The notes: generated by a model not told the origin, from the sequence alone. A DNA stretch of 64,000 bases from Panopea generosa (GCA_029582155.1 CM055895.1:43770578-43834577), one strand, 5' to 3'. Counted from the first letter of the stretch, positions 37,005 to 48,377 are shown. Translations and numbers: made by a program.

Positions 37005-37405
37005 GTTTAAAGCCCGTGTTGTTCCGGCTAAGAGTAAAATCACTGCCGATCTCTGCAGAGAGGAAGGAATTCTCCGAATGGGTGTCATGTTCATTTTATC
37101 ATTTTTTGTCGTTTTCATTTTTGCGGTTAAATTACCAACCCCTGTGTGGTTTCAGGGAGCCATATGAGTGATGGCAAGAATAGGATCACTGTGGCTCATG
37201 CATGTCGTAAGAAGCAACAATTTGAGTAATATGATAGAACTTGCTGAAACTCTGCAGTTCTGCAGGTATCAAGGTTCTAGGTTCATTCTGCATATTCATT
37301 TTTTGATGTATTTTTTATCTGTATGTTAATTTGTTGTTTTTGTACATGTAGAGTGAACCTGGAATCTTCCTTTCTGTTGGCGTCAAATAACCTATAATGT
37401 GTTGG
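37005..37405 (+). mobile_element. ~400-bp dispersed repeat 'E', copy 2
   Basis: Reverse-orientation partner of 9645-10058. It carries the 61-codon frame 36982-37167 with ARVVPAKSKITADLCREEG and ILRMGVMFILSFFVVF, then 'tcagggagccatatgagtga'. The peptide similarity to copy 1 stops where both become unlike (after ~31 residues), although the DNA match continues. Confidence 0.8.
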
Positions 37406-37636
37406 TACGCCGTAAAACCCTATTCATTCATTCTATTGTTTAAATATGCATAATCTGTAATACTTGTATGATAGCAGTGATATAGTATGCGGTATAGAAT
37501 AATAATGAAGTGATATTTAATAGTATACTTAAAGCAAATTACATTGTAACTAATCAATTGTGATACATTTGCATAATGTTTAACTTATAACTGTGATATA
37601 TATCAAAATACTTGCTTAACAGTTTAATGACTTTCT

Positions 37637-37730
37637 ACATCATTGAATACCCACGGGTTATCAATTACGATACTCTCCATTTTATGAATGTAGAGTATCG
37701 GAAATGTCACCCGGGTGTATCCGACGATCG
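37637..37730. mobile_element. Short palindromic (hairpin) element, copy 2
   Basis: Arms 'gaatacccacgggttatc' ... 'gatactctcc' and 'gagtatcggaaatgtcac' ... 'gtatccgacgatcg' are inverted copies of each other. Matches the element at 28886. Confidence 0.75.
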
Positions 37731-37734
37731 ACTT

Positions 37735-38187
37735 TCTATTGCAGGTGATAGATAGATATTTCTTTATTTAAGTCTCATCATGGTTAATACACCGTTTATA
37801 CATTAAATAAAACATTATTTTTAACAATTAGCCATGCCATTCAACAAAAAATTATAAGAGACTATATTTACATGTAAAACATATCAATACATATTTAAAA
37901 CCAATTAATTACAATTAATAATACTTGCTGTTTATATATTGCATATTTTCTGATAACCTTACAGAATAGCAAACATATTTGCAGACAGGCATATAAAACA
38001 CACCACGTTTTTCAAATCTTACTTCATAACCATTAGCAAATATCTGCAAGACTGCTTCTATTCAAACGCTCGAAACTGAAATTGACCGTTCACGAATATG
38101 CGTTTAATATAATAATATATATATCATCATTGATAGAGGGTTATGTTTTACATGTTATACTTTGATTATGCATTATTTTGTAAATAT
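37735..38187. other. No recognisable feature
   Basis: AT-rich spacer before the (CTCA)n run. Confidence 0.5.
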
Positions 38188-38467
38188 CTCACTCACTCAC
38201 TCACTCACTCACTCACTCACTCACTCACTCACTCACTCACTCACTCACTCACTCACTCACTCACTCACTCACTCACTCACTCACTCACTCACTCACTCAC
38301 TCACTCACTCACTCACTCACTCACTCACTCACTCACTCACTCACTCACTCATCACTCACTCACTCACTCACTCACTCACTCACTCACTCACTCACTCACT
38401 CACTCACTCACTCACTCACTCACTCACTCACTCACTCACTCACTCACTCACTCACTCACTCACTCAC
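38188..38467. repeat. (CTCA)n microsatellite, ~280 bp
   Basis: Almost perfect, with a single phase slip ('ctcatcactc') near 38350. The Leu-Thr-His-Ser frames on the + strand are artefacts of the repeat. Confidence 0.98.
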
Positions 38468-38679
38468 AACAGTGATCTTATTTTTACCCGTAACCACAGG
38501 GATTTCGATTTGCACATAGCAATAAGTCTTATAGATTAATAAAGACTCAAAATACTTTTCTATTGGTTGAAAGTCAAAGTGTTCAGTATAACGAAGACTT
38601 GTACAATGCCAGAGTTAATTTTCCGTTTTTACGACAACAGCTAGTAATACATGCATCAATATCGTCAGAGGTTATATTT

Positions 38680-38775
38680 CAATCTCTGGTTCGACCCCAC
38701 GGTCTCTCATTTACAATACCCGGTACTCGGGTCTACCAAAGAAACGAACTCGAGGGAGATTTATAAATCCTATCG
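38680..38775 (+). mobile_element. SINE family B, tail fragment
   Basis: 'ggtactcgggtctaccaaag', 'aacgaactcgagggagattt' and 'ataaatc' match the family B tail. The head is decayed ('tggttcgaccccacggtctc'). Confidence 0.55.
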
Positions 38776-39084
38776 ATATTATTTGGTAACCGAGCTAAAA
38801 TAAATTGACATTAATGTACAGAGTAATAATTATCACTGTGTTTAAGCAGATTTGCAAGATTTGCATAACAAACAAAATTGTCACAGTACATTAAACATTT
38901 ACACCCCGTCATGTATACATCGGCGTGGCATTGTCAATATTTGACAATAGGAATTATGAGACTTAACTGTATACTCCGGTGTCGCATGATGTACAATGAC
39001 TATGTAAATATTTGATGTGAAATTAGAGGGGTCTGAATAAACTGAGATGATTCATCGATATATCGCTCAGTCATACCACAGTAC

Positions 39085-39425
39085 CACCATTGAAAACAGC
39101 CTCCGCATAATGGCGATTTTAAACAATCCTAGTTTGTTCTTCTTTAAAAATGCGTTTTTCTTATTTTAATGCTCATTTGTTTATTTAAATGACATTGTTG
39201 ATGCGTTTTGAATATTTTGAAGGCATTGTCATGTTTGAATTGTGAATTCATAACAAAATGATGCTGAATACATGCTTTCACTTTGTCAATAATTTACACA
39301 CTGAACATAGATAATCTCATTTATGACCACTACTTTTCCCATCATATGTTGGTAGTGCAGAGGTTGACAAACAATAACATGTAAGTCTCACTTCTTTCGT
39401 TTGGTTCTCTTTATAATTGTCAAAC
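39085..39425 (+). mobile_element. Dispersed repeat 'F', copy 1
   Basis: Shares 'ccgcataatggcg', 'ttcttattttaatgctcat' and 'gtgaattcata' with 52503-52680. The end 'caaacaataacatgta' matches 46765-46785. Class unknown. Confidence 0.6.
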
Positions 39426-39429
39426 ATTG

Positions 39430-39759
39430 TTTTTTATTACTATTGAATAAAGAATAAAAATCAATCTCTATATACTTTCTTCTGTCACCATCTCTTACAT
39501 AATTATCTACGTACGTTTATCAATCTAAGTGTATACAATTTGTAAATAATATATCTTTAAACTAAGATTATGCCCGAAGCTAAAACTGAACGTGCATGAG
39601 TATCAATCATTGGAAAATGGACGACAGGACAATCATGGGAAAATTGACGACAAGGCAATCATGGAAAAATGGACGACAGAGTTTGTATTGTGCCAATGAA
39701 GCAATTATGCCACGAAAGTATAAATATAAATGATGGTGCGGTATAACTTGCACCTGTAA
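39430..39759. other. No gene recognised
   Basis: Contains three copies of a ~30-bp phrase around 'atcatggaaaaatggacgac' at 39605-39675, a small tandem duplication, and nothing else recognised. Confidence 0.6.
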
Positions 39760-39948
39760 TTGTCACAGACTGCTCTTAAATAACCTGTTATAAGAACCCA
39801 GGCGAGGGAAGGAGCAAAAGTGGACTTTTAAGACAGGTCATTGCTTAATACAAGTTCATTTGCCATCAAAACATAGAAATGGGAGATGAGGCTACATATG
39901 ACAAGTCGCTGCTAAATAGAGGTGACCGCTTACACAGGTTTGACTGTA
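39760..39948 (+). mobile_element. TIR element 'M3' (MITE), copy 2
   Basis: Right end 'cttacacaggtttgactgta' is intact and the left end is decayed. The body includes 'gggaaggagcaaaagtggac' and 'ttttaagacaggtcattgct'. Confidence 0.75.
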
Positions 39949-40284
39949 TTATTGCCATATTAGATCAAGGTACAAGGTCCGAATACAAATTTAAAATAAA
40001 ATATAAAGTTTTTAACACACGGCGTCGTAAGTTACGTTAGTATTATATGAAGTTTGCGGCAACGTTAAATGTCGCATCGACGCTAAATGTTGCAACCAAC
40101 ATTATATGTCGCAAGACTGACGTTAATCGCAACCAACGTTAAATGTCGCAAAACCATCTACCGCTATGTGTCGCACCTTTAGCAAACCCAACGATAAATG
40201 TCGCACTGTTTTATCAGCGCAAAAACATGTGTAGTTAAGTGTTATAATTTTCATCAAATTTGTTAGTAATCACCATCCCTGACA

Positions 40285-40572
40285 ATGATTGATTGATTTA
40301 TTGACTGAATATTTAGCGTAATTTTACTATTAAGGGCTAGTCTGATTAGTTGACCTAACCGCTGTTTCCTGGGATCCTGGAAGGTTAACCAATACTCAGG
40401 CACACTCAATCTCTGCAAGTAACTGGTAACTTTCCCACTTGAATCAGCAGGGAGATACGAATGATAATGAGACACAATGTCGTATATCAATCATCACGGA
40501 GACTGTTCGAACTCGCGACCCTTGGATTGATAGTCAGACCCGCTAACGACTGAGCTAATCGGGAACGAAGTT
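40285..40572 (-). mobile_element. SINE family A, copy 3 (nested in M4)
   Basis: The best-preserved copy. Minus strand: 'gattagctcagtcgttagcg', 'ctgactatcaatccaagggt', B box GCGAGTTCGAACAG, full body and the 'aaaattacgctaaatattca' tail with AATCAA repeats. It sits in the loop of the foldback and so inserted after it. Confidence 0.85.
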
Positions 40573-40687
40573 GGTGTATGTGTGCGAATGTTAGTGTGTT
40601 AGTATACCAAGGGAATCGGGTTTAATCCTCGTTAACGGCACTCTGGGATTATCATTTCTTAAATACTTTAATTATTTCCCATAGAAC

Positions 40688-40688
40688 T

Positions 40689-40732
<44 letters not shown>

Positions 40733-40735
40733 ACT
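40688..40735. repeat. (AC)n microsatellite
   Basis: Pure AC run of ~34 bp then ACGC interruptions; potential Z-DNA former. Confidence 0.95.
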
Positions 40736-41189
40736 CGCTACCATACATCAACTTCATTGTCAGGAGGAATGGTGATTACTAACAATTTTGATATAACCGT
40801 GCGACATTGTTGGGTTTAAGAAATATACCGGTGGTAGGACGGCAGGTGGTTTTCGACATTTAGCGTTGGTTGCGACATTGATCGCTAGTCTTGGGACACC
40901 TAACGTTGGTTGCGACATTTAGCGCTAGTTCGGCATTTAACGTTGCCACAACCGTTATCTTGACGTTGTCTAAAATCAAAAGCAAACGTCATGCTTTAAG
41001 TGTTTCATTTAGATTCAAATTCGAATTTATGATAATACTACCGTGAACACACAGTCTTCTTATACACTCATATTATAATGAAAACAATAAAGTTTAACAT
41101 ATGTGAAATTCAAGAACTTGTACCAGAGCTTTTTTGCAATCGGTCGTGAATGTTCAAAATTCGTTGTTTTTTTAAACCTGTTTATATCG

Positions 41190-41350
41190 TGTCTTACGAG
41201 GGTTCTCTGGATCGATTTGTATAACCTGCTGTTTCTGAATCACTTGCCTTTCACCACTGAGGTCCTTAGTTTGAAGTTCGATCCAACAATGAAGGACGGT
41301 GGTTGTTCTAAGATTATTTCTGAGGTCTTCCTTAACCAATACAATGAATG
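41190..41350 (+). mobile_element. SINE family C, copy 3
   Basis: A decayed head ('ttgcctttcaccactgaggt'), B-box-like TTTGAAGTTCGATCC, then 'gaaggacggtggttgttcta' and 'tctgaggtcttccttaacca'. Confidence 0.65.
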
Positions 41351-41684
41351 TCATATGTGTTTAAAAGACCCTTCGACCCACCATTTTCACTCATCTGAAG
41401 ACCGTTTCAGTACACATTTGGATAATGGTTAGTGTATCTATATATAAAGCATTCGCAATGCGCAGACTACTTTACAGGTGTTGTTTATATATGCTATGGA
41501 GTAACGTCCCTTGAAACACAAATTCTAAAAATTTGACTATATATGTTTTCTTTTTTTTTCTTTCACATGAGTGTTAAAACATTATTTCAAAGTCTGGTAA
41601 AAATTCTCCGAAAATAATTTCGATAATAAACAATTACTGAGATATAAATACATATTGACGCAGTTGACGAAATAGTAGTGAGGC

Positions 41685-41815
41685 CCTCCCGGTTTTTTTT
41701 TAAGATATGGAGAACATGGCCATTTATTTTCAGAGATCTGGGGAACACTGGCCATTACTTTCAGAGATCCAGGGATCAAAGGCCTAATTTTAAAGATCTA
41801 GGGATATTGTCCTAA
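41685..41815. repeat. ~37-bp 'agatctggggaaca' modules, left cluster
   Basis: About three tandem copies of 'catggccattactttcagag' plus 'atctgggga' follow GTGAGGCCCTCCCGG. The same modules recur in the same direction at 43495-43665, which ends in GGAGGGCCTC, the inverse of the left lead-in. Confidence 0.7.
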
Positions 41816-41974
41816 ATGAAAAAAAGTACCTAATTTGATCAATTTTATCAGAGACATACAAACAGAAATAGACAACTGGAGGCACTTGTCTAAATTTCAG
41901 GTGGCACATTTTGACTTTTTCTAGTTTAGTTTGAACTTATCTATTTTACTTCGATTTTGAAACAAGTTCTCACG

Positions 41975-42145
41975 ACTTAGATAAATCACACTCGAAGTCT
42001 TCCTGGGTATAACCAGTACTTAGCATATGTGGAAAAAGTGTCTTGCTCAAGGACACCACACATAGTCGTGGCGAAGGATTGAAATACTCACGACCCTCCG
42101 GTCACAAGTTCGGTGCTTTACCACTAAATCACGTGGCGTTTTCTA
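41975..42145 (-). mobile_element. SINE family B, copy 3
   Basis: Minus strand: 'cacgtgatttagtggtaaag' (A box), 'gagggtcgtgagtatttcaa' (decayed B box), 'gtgtccttgagcaagacact', 'taagtactggttatacccag' and 'cttcgagtg'. The 'ccttgagcaagacac' phrase is a widespread SINE body motif in animals. Confidence 0.75.
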
Positions 42146-42149
42146 AACC

Positions 42150-42920
42150 ATGGAAACACACATCCTCCAGAATCAAACAACATAATTTTGTACTGATGGT
42201 ATCAAAAGAAAGGGCTTGATTTGGGAGATTATTTTTTTTCTTTTTAAATTGAAAGAAATGAAGAATTTTACGCTTAATTTTTTTGTGTGTGATCGTTTTC
42301 TCTTTTTTAGCCTATTTTTGAAATAAGAAATAAGAAAAACGACTTCATAAAATATCAATATGAAACTTTTGCCACCGATGGAAAACTTACTGCTTCATCT
42401 TTCTACCTAATATTTCTATTTTTATTGTGTTTTGTTTAAACGTACATGGTATTTGTTAAAACAAGACTACCGTTTTTTGTTTAAAAAACCTTTGTGGTTT
42501 GTGAAAGTTCAACATATTTCGATTTCAATCCGTAATAATTGGTATTCAGAAGAAAAATATTAAATAATTGATATTTGGAATTGGTCGTCATTTTTATCAG
42601 CTTTATTTGACACCAAAATCGTTAGATTCAGACCAAGATTCGAAGAGTTATTATAGAAATACTAAAAGTGCCGTGGATATTTAATTGCTATTGGCCTGCC
42701 AGTTTCTATAATTAAGTCACTAATGTTATGTATATTTTTTTGTACTTGATCATAATTTACTTTTAAAATGAGATGTCGACTGCTTGAAACAGCTTTTGGC
42801 AGCTTTGGAGGTTTCTTACGTGTTAGTCTGGGACCATGCACAACTTCATCCCATAATCGTATGTACCCGAAATAATTTTGGATGGTAATTCCGAGCAAAG
42901 ATATATTTACAGTACTAATG
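42150..42920. other. No gene recognised
   Basis: AT-rich. A minus-strand frame (42662-42997) has a protein-like middle ('LWDEVVHGPRLTRKKPPKLP') but begins in the tRNA-like repeat and matches no family I know. Confidence 0.4.
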
Positions 42921-42924
42921 AGTA

Positions 42925-42995
42925 AAGGCAGAAAAGTGCAGTGGTTAATATCACGGATTTCGGATCGTAAGGACTGGTGTTCAATCCCATCCGAC
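42925..42995 (+). repeat. tRNA-like SINE head
   Basis: A-box-like 'gtgcagtggttaatatcacg' and B-box-like GGTGTTCAATCCC at tRNA spacing, followed by T-rich sequence. Confidence 0.5.
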
Positions 42996-43494
42996 ATCTA
43001 CCTTTTTTTATTAGGTCGTGTTTACACAATTAAGTCAATTATTTATGTGTATTTATAATTATATATGTGTATTTATTGCCTTTTGTAAATTAACCGCTCA
43101 GCTGTTCAATTTTTTTGTCTCTTCTGTCCTTCCATCGATATCTTCTTTGGCTCTACTTGCCAAAGGGCAGCAGGGTTTATGTCGTGGTTAATTGTCCATC
43201 GTCCATCCGTAAACCGTTTTCTTATAGAAACTATAGTATCCCCCACATTTTCAAAGAATCTTATCCAAACTCGCACAGCATTTATATAACCACAAACTCT
43301 TGAAGTTCTTGCTCCCTGCCACAGGGCTTACAAGCACATTTTTAAGGAAACTAAAATAAATCACCTTTTCTCTGAAAGTTCAAGCCATAGACCATAGATA
43401 TTTTAAACAAGGAATAGAAGACAAGATTTTGCTTATTATGATGATGTGTAAATAATAATAGATTACAGTAGACGTTTTACTTAAGGACACACTA

Positions 43495-43690
43495 TTTGGT
43501 ACTTTCAGGGAACTATGTTTAAAACTTTTGGAGATCTAGTGAACAGTGGAAATACTTTTAGAGATCTGGGGAACATGGACATAATCCTTTTTGGGAACTT
43601 TGGCAAATACTTTTGGAAATCTGGGGAACAATAGGCATTACTTTAAGAGATCCAGAGAACAGGGACCCCCCTTGGAGGGCCTCAATTGTG
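43495..43690. repeat. ~37-bp 'agatctggggaaca' modules, right cluster
   Basis: About five direct copies of the modules seen at 41685, with 'aatacttttagagatctggg' as a representative, ending 'ggacccccc' 'ttggagggcctc'. Confidence 0.7.
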
Positions 43691-43860
43691 TTTTCCCTTT
43701 TTTTAAAGAAAGCATTCAATGTTTACACTATTTATTATGTTTGCCTTAGAACCATGTAACATTTATTTGTAATGGTGTTTCTGTTTAATGTTCATGGGCC
43801 ATGTTTGGCTTAAATAAAAAAGATTATAATCTATTATATTCTATTCTATAAACAGCTTTG
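43690..43860 (+). mobile_element. Possible LINE 3' end
   Basis: 'gtgttttccctttttttaaa' then 'catgggccatgtttggctta', 'aataaaaaag' and a short TATTCTA repeat look like a LINE 3' UTR and tail. No coding part was recognised upstream, so this rests on style only. Confidence 0.3.
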
Positions 43861-44347
43861 CCATGACACTGTAAGCTGAGATGTGTTATTTATTTTCGAC
43901 CACATTAAAATTTTATTTGTTGACAATTATAGGCACATGTGATAGAAAAAGTTGTGAGATACATGTATAAACCATAATGGCTGCTAGACAATTGTATGAG
44001 ATAGTTACTACATATATTTATATGAGAAATAGCAGTACTACTCGGGGTCGCTGTTAACGAGAAACTGCGGTACCATATTAGGAAAAAATCAAAGCTGAAA
44101 CGAAATTAGAAATTTCATAGTTAGGTGTAAATATCATTGATAATTTACGCCAGATGTAAAAAAATTCGAATAGGAACACTGCGATTTACCTTAAATAATG
44201 CACCCTACCCAATTTCAGTTTATTCTTTCCTCCACTATTATTGATATGTGTTTTGCTATCTTGATTGTTTTATGTTAATTATTTGTTTTTGGGACGTACC
44301 GATACAAATGATGAATAACTCATTTGATACATCATGTACACAAAACG

Positions 44348-44424
44348 CAATAAAATATGTTTAAATAAAATATGTTTAAATAAAATATGTTGAAATAAAA
44401 TTTGTTTAAATAAAATATGTTTAT
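44348..44424. repeat. 17-bp tandem array, about 4-5 copies
   Basis: The unit is AAATAAAATATGTTTAA, ending about 30 bp from the predicted exon at 44454. Confidence 0.95.
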
Positions 44425-44453
44425 AGTAAGGTAAAGATTTATAAACGACTTAC

Positions 44454-44562
44454 GTAGTTTCATGCAGCCGTATGAACATTGTCCGTTTCCCCCGTCGGCC
44501 AGTTTGCCCGGTATGCATACTTCGTCCTCGGCACATGGACGGGAAAAACAGTCTGGATCGAT
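44454..44562 (-). CDS. Cys-rich exon of a secreted PAN-domain protein (partial gene)
   Basis: A canonical internal exon on the minus strand: acceptor 'ttcctag' before ATCGATCC and donor AACTAC|gtaagt. The frame that continues phase 0 from the exon at 55317-55658 encodes IDPDCFSRPCAEDEVC, then IPGKLADGGNGQCSYGCMKL, with five Cys spaced 4-5-12-3. This looks like a small disulphide module, perhaps EGF-like but lacking the exact EGF spacing. The exon ends with one extra base, so the next exon begins in phase 1; it was not found in the window. Base composition is clearly richer in GC than the flanks. Linkage to the PAN exon is inferred from strand, phase and domain style. Confidence 0.65.
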
Positions 44563-44817
44563 CTAGGAAAAGAAAGAAATCACCTGACCTTACTTTAAAC
44601 TAACATTGATTACTGACTACTGGACATAATCCTGATTTGCAGTACTTCATGAATTTAGTCGATTAAACATATCTTCACATCTACGTCGAACATAACAAGG
44701 TTTCATTTGAATGTCCCCAATCCCTTCTCCCCGCAATATTCAACACGAATTATGCTTTGTTTATGTAAATGCGTAAGAAAATTAGCTCATTTTTGTTTTA
44801 AAGCAAACGTCATTTCA

Positions 44818-44985
44818 AAGTCCACTGAGAAATTGACCACTTGAATCAGAGGTAAGCGATGAATGGCAATGAGACTCAATGCCACATATATATCATAACT
44901 GAGACTGACCGGGCAGGGATTCGAACTCACGACCCCTTGATTGATAGTCAGACGCATTACCGACAGAGCTAACGGGGCCCAGCTA
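44818..44985 (-). mobile_element. SINE family A, copy 4
   Basis: Minus strand: 'gttagctctgtcggtaatgc', 'ctgactatcaatcaaggggt', B box GAGTTCGAATCCC, then 'agtctcagttatgatatata'. Ends within the body, so the 3' part is missing. Confidence 0.8.
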
Positions 44986-46159
44986 ATATTATTGTAATCG
45001 TATTAAATAAACAATCGTTTAGTCAAAAACTGAAAATTCCGTTTCGTGAAAGTTCTACGAATGTAAGAAGTATTTGCTTCTATCAAACAAAACTCTTGAA
45101 GAACAAATTGTATCAAAGTACTTGAAGTACTGATAGCTTTATCAAATATGCATATGCCTTCCTAATTCGAATAATATTATTGTAGCCCTAGTGTTCGGTT
45201 TAATTTAAAATATGCAACATTTTTTAGGAAAGACATTATAAAATGTCCGCAGTTTATGTTGACTGTTTGATTTGTTTCTGTTTGTTTATACTACATACAA
45301 AACAAGAATATTTTTTTTAAAAAAGTAGTCCCTGTCGCGCATGATCATTTTGGCGGTGACTGCAAAGCTACATGATGCCGGCATACGCAGTGCTTAAGAC
45401 CAGATAAAAGTATATGTGGAGCATAAAACGCGTTATGGTTAGCTAAGATGCTTTGTTCACCAGCAGAAATGGGCTTGTCATGCACAAACGCCGTACGTTA
45501 CCGTAGATTGGATATTCATAGAACGAATGACACAAGGGACCAGCGGTTCGGATGAAACATCACAACGTATTAAACATTAAGTATTGATACTTTGATTTAC
45601 TTTGTTCAAAGTTCAACCGTCGTTTAGCATGATCAGTGTTCTGTTACAGGTATATTAATATTTAACAATTAAAACTGAACTCTGTACGTAGAGATTGTTC
45701 AGTCTGGCTCCGAGTTACCTCGATATGCTCACCTGATTTAGAAAAACAACAACATTTAGATAGAATGTAGAAACGACCATATTAGATATTTGAAGGTGGT
45801 GAATACAAATTTGAAATTGCGCTTAATCTAACCAAACGTCATGCTTGTGACAAAAGGTTTGTTAAAATCGGTGAAGCTCGTATATATGAAATATGACATA
45901 ATAGAGTTAAGGATTTTAAAGTAAATTGTAACAGTTGTCTTTTATATGTTTTCAATATCAGTTTATAATTTGGCAACGGCGGTCATATCTGACTTCGGAT
46001 GGCACAATTACAATTAAATTGACCTTAAATGTCAAATTGAAGACATTTACTAATAAAAAAAAAAAGAATACTAACCTTTCATGTCTAAACTAAAATATAA
46101 GTTAATATATTTACAATTAAATTACATGCATAATCACCTACGATTGAAGAAATATATTT

Positions 46160-46800
46160 TAAAGGGTTGAAAAGTGCAAGTTTTTTTGCCATTTACGCAA
46201 TGTTGAATAATGTATTTTGTGAGATAATATCTGCAATGTGTCATATGACTGTTTTCTGTAAAGGTTTGGCTGGTTTTAGGTTTTTGTTTTATAGTCATCG
46301 ATTTAAAACCCGAAATGACATATCGGTCGATATCTTGCACGTGCCTATATGATCATGCAGAAAATGTTACTCTCACAAAAAAAAATGATGTTTAGTGCGT
46401 ACAATAAGATACTATTACAGCAAATTGATGATAGAGGCTTTTTACAATATACATCATTACAATTCATGTTTCCTCCAATGCATATAACACCAAATATAAA
46501 CAGGAAGTGATTCTGTGATGAAGTCGCATAATGGAGTTGATTAATAATCCTTGTTTCTCCTAATCTGAAAAGTGCATTTTCAATAATATCATTTTGATAG
46601 TCGTTTTTTATTTGAATCGCATAATACATGTATATGGACCTTTTTTAAATACTTTTTCATGTTCCACTTTGTGTACATGCTGAACACAACAAATCTCTTA
46701 GAAGATGAAACATGGCCGTTGCTTTTCTAGTAATATTTTGACACGGCAGAGGATGTCACCAAACAATAAAATGTACGCTTTATTTTGGTTCTTATTATAA
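46160..46800 (+). mobile_element. Dispersed repeat 'F', copy 2 (decayed)
   Basis: 'ctgcaatgtgtcatatgact' (46230) parallels 'tccaatgtgtcatgagacta' (52910). 'ggaagtgattctgtgatgaa' then 'gtcgcataatgg' (46502) parallels the 52503 and 53177 blocks. 'aaacaataaaatgta' parallels 39385. Confidence 0.55.
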
Positions 46801-47609
46801 ATGAAAAGCCTTTGCAAGTATTTTATCACTATAGAAATAGGAAGAAATAAAAAAATAATGGCATAACATCTTAAAGAATAGTCAACTATGGACGGCAGAA
46901 AACCGACCTACTGGAGTAACCAAGAATGAGTAAATACAAAAGAGATCAACCCTAATGAGGGCCATTCAACAAATAAGCCAAATCAACCTTGAAATACAAG
47001 CACGTTTTCCATTGTTTGAACCGAGATGAGCATTAACCCAGTTTTTAAAATTCCTGGTCAATTAAGATAATAATTCACCACAGAAGGTACCAAGTGTATT
47101 CTTATTTTATATGCACTTGGTACCTTATTGCATCAATGGTACGAAAATTATATGGATTATTCGTATATCAATGTTCAACTTTTGAATCCACAAAAAACGA
47201 CACGTCTCTTCCACGGGCTTCATATCAAATAAGGGAGTTAACTACGATATGAGTTGTTTAAGGGAAGCAATATGTCTCTCCATTAGTTTTGAAGACATGC
47301 GGCATAAGGGAAATTACATTATTTTCAGGAGCGAAAGATAGAGTTAACCTATAACCGCATCATAGATATTAAGGCAATACGAAAACGACGTAACTGAGGC
47401 AATGGCACTTTCATAAAACGTGGAAACGTTCAATGTTGTATTGGTAGTTTCCCATAGTCACCAGTCATGAAAATCATTATGGTGAAATAAAAATAAAAGA
47501 TAAGAAAATATATAGTTGAAAGCCACAGTGAATCAATCAATATACCGGATTTCTTTTTCATGTCAGTGTTTCATCGAATAAACTTCGATGCTGAAGAATT
47601 ATAAACCCT

Positions 47610-47785
47610 TCACAGGGGCCATGGTCGTGTGGTCTAAGGTACTGTCGTTTAAATCACCACTTTGGTCGTGGGTCCGAGTCCAGCTCGGTCAGAAAACTGT
47701 GTTAAAACGTTTGCCAGTTACTTGCGGAAGAACGGTAGGTCTTTTCCTATCCATTATGAGGTATTCCTAAACTTGACATGCCATT
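47610..47785 (+). mobile_element. SINE family C, copy 4
   Basis: Head 'gtcgtgtggtctaaggtact' (A box), B box GTGGGTCCGAGTCCAGC, body 'tttgccagttacttgcggaa' and 'gaacggtaggtcttttccta'. A 60-codon frame over it is a by-product. Confidence 0.8.
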
Positions 47786-48120
47786 ATATAATCGTTATAA
47801 TCTTCTATATTTATATAATATGTTATATATTAGCGTTAATCCCCAGTTAAAAATAAAACACGTGATATGAACTTGATCTGACGTCTAAATGACGTCAATA
47901 AATCGATATAAGAGGAGAACTTAATCGGTATAACGGGCCAAGCTCTCTGGATTGGGACCGTTAAATATCAATGTTGGGAAAGCCACATTTGAGCACGTTG
48001 ATTTATCAGTTGCTTCAAGTGAAAGTTTGATGACGCCAAAATTAAGCAAGCGTTCAATTGTTATCACTTGTTGGACAGGCATTGAATTCCTTACTTTTTC
48101 ATTGGGGGCTAATAGATCCT

Positions 48121-48377
48121 GGGGTGGTATTCACCAACCATTCTTAAGAATATTCTTAGACTTGAACTCAAGAATAAATTTTGAAAAAAAAACACACACT
48201 TTAATACCATTTCTGAAGCCAACATTTGCGAGCACATAGGAACACCCTAACATATAATAAAATAAACTCTCACAATTATTCTATCTGTCACGGTAAACTA
48301 GATATCTAAGGTTGAAATTTGGATTTTCAAGCTCAAGTCTAAGAATATTCTCAAGAATGGTTGGTGAATACGACCTC
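48121..48377. mobile_element. MITE 'M5' with ~50-bp terminal inverted repeats
   Basis: The left TIR begins GGGGTGGTATTCACCAACCA and continues 'ttcttaagaatattcttaga'; the right TIR is its near-perfect inverse, ending 'ggtgaatacgacctc'. The ~160-bp interior is non-coding. No clear target duplication was seen. Confidence 0.85.

Larger units (their letters stand above)
40056..40951. mobile_element. Large foldback element 'M4' with modular inverted arms
   Basis: Arms of ~200-230 bp (40056-40288 and 40754-40951) are inverted copies. The outer parts consist of repeated modules like 'caaccaacgttaaatgtcgc', and the inner edges 'gttagtaatcaccatccctg' and 'ggaatggtgattactaac' also pair. The ends read GCAACGTTAAATG. 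No transposase is present. A SINE A and an AC run sit in the loop. An isolated arm of the family occurs at 54885-55031. Confidence 0.8.

Noticed and set aside
38143-38539. Leu-Thr-His-Ser repeat ORFs
   Set aside because: Pure consequence of (CTCA)n.
42662-42997. 111-codon minus-strand ORF
   Set aside because: It begins within a tRNA-like repeat and has no recognisable domain; likely chance.
47952-48239. 95-codon + strand ORF
   Set aside because: Its C-terminal third runs into MITE M5 and the rest matches no family.
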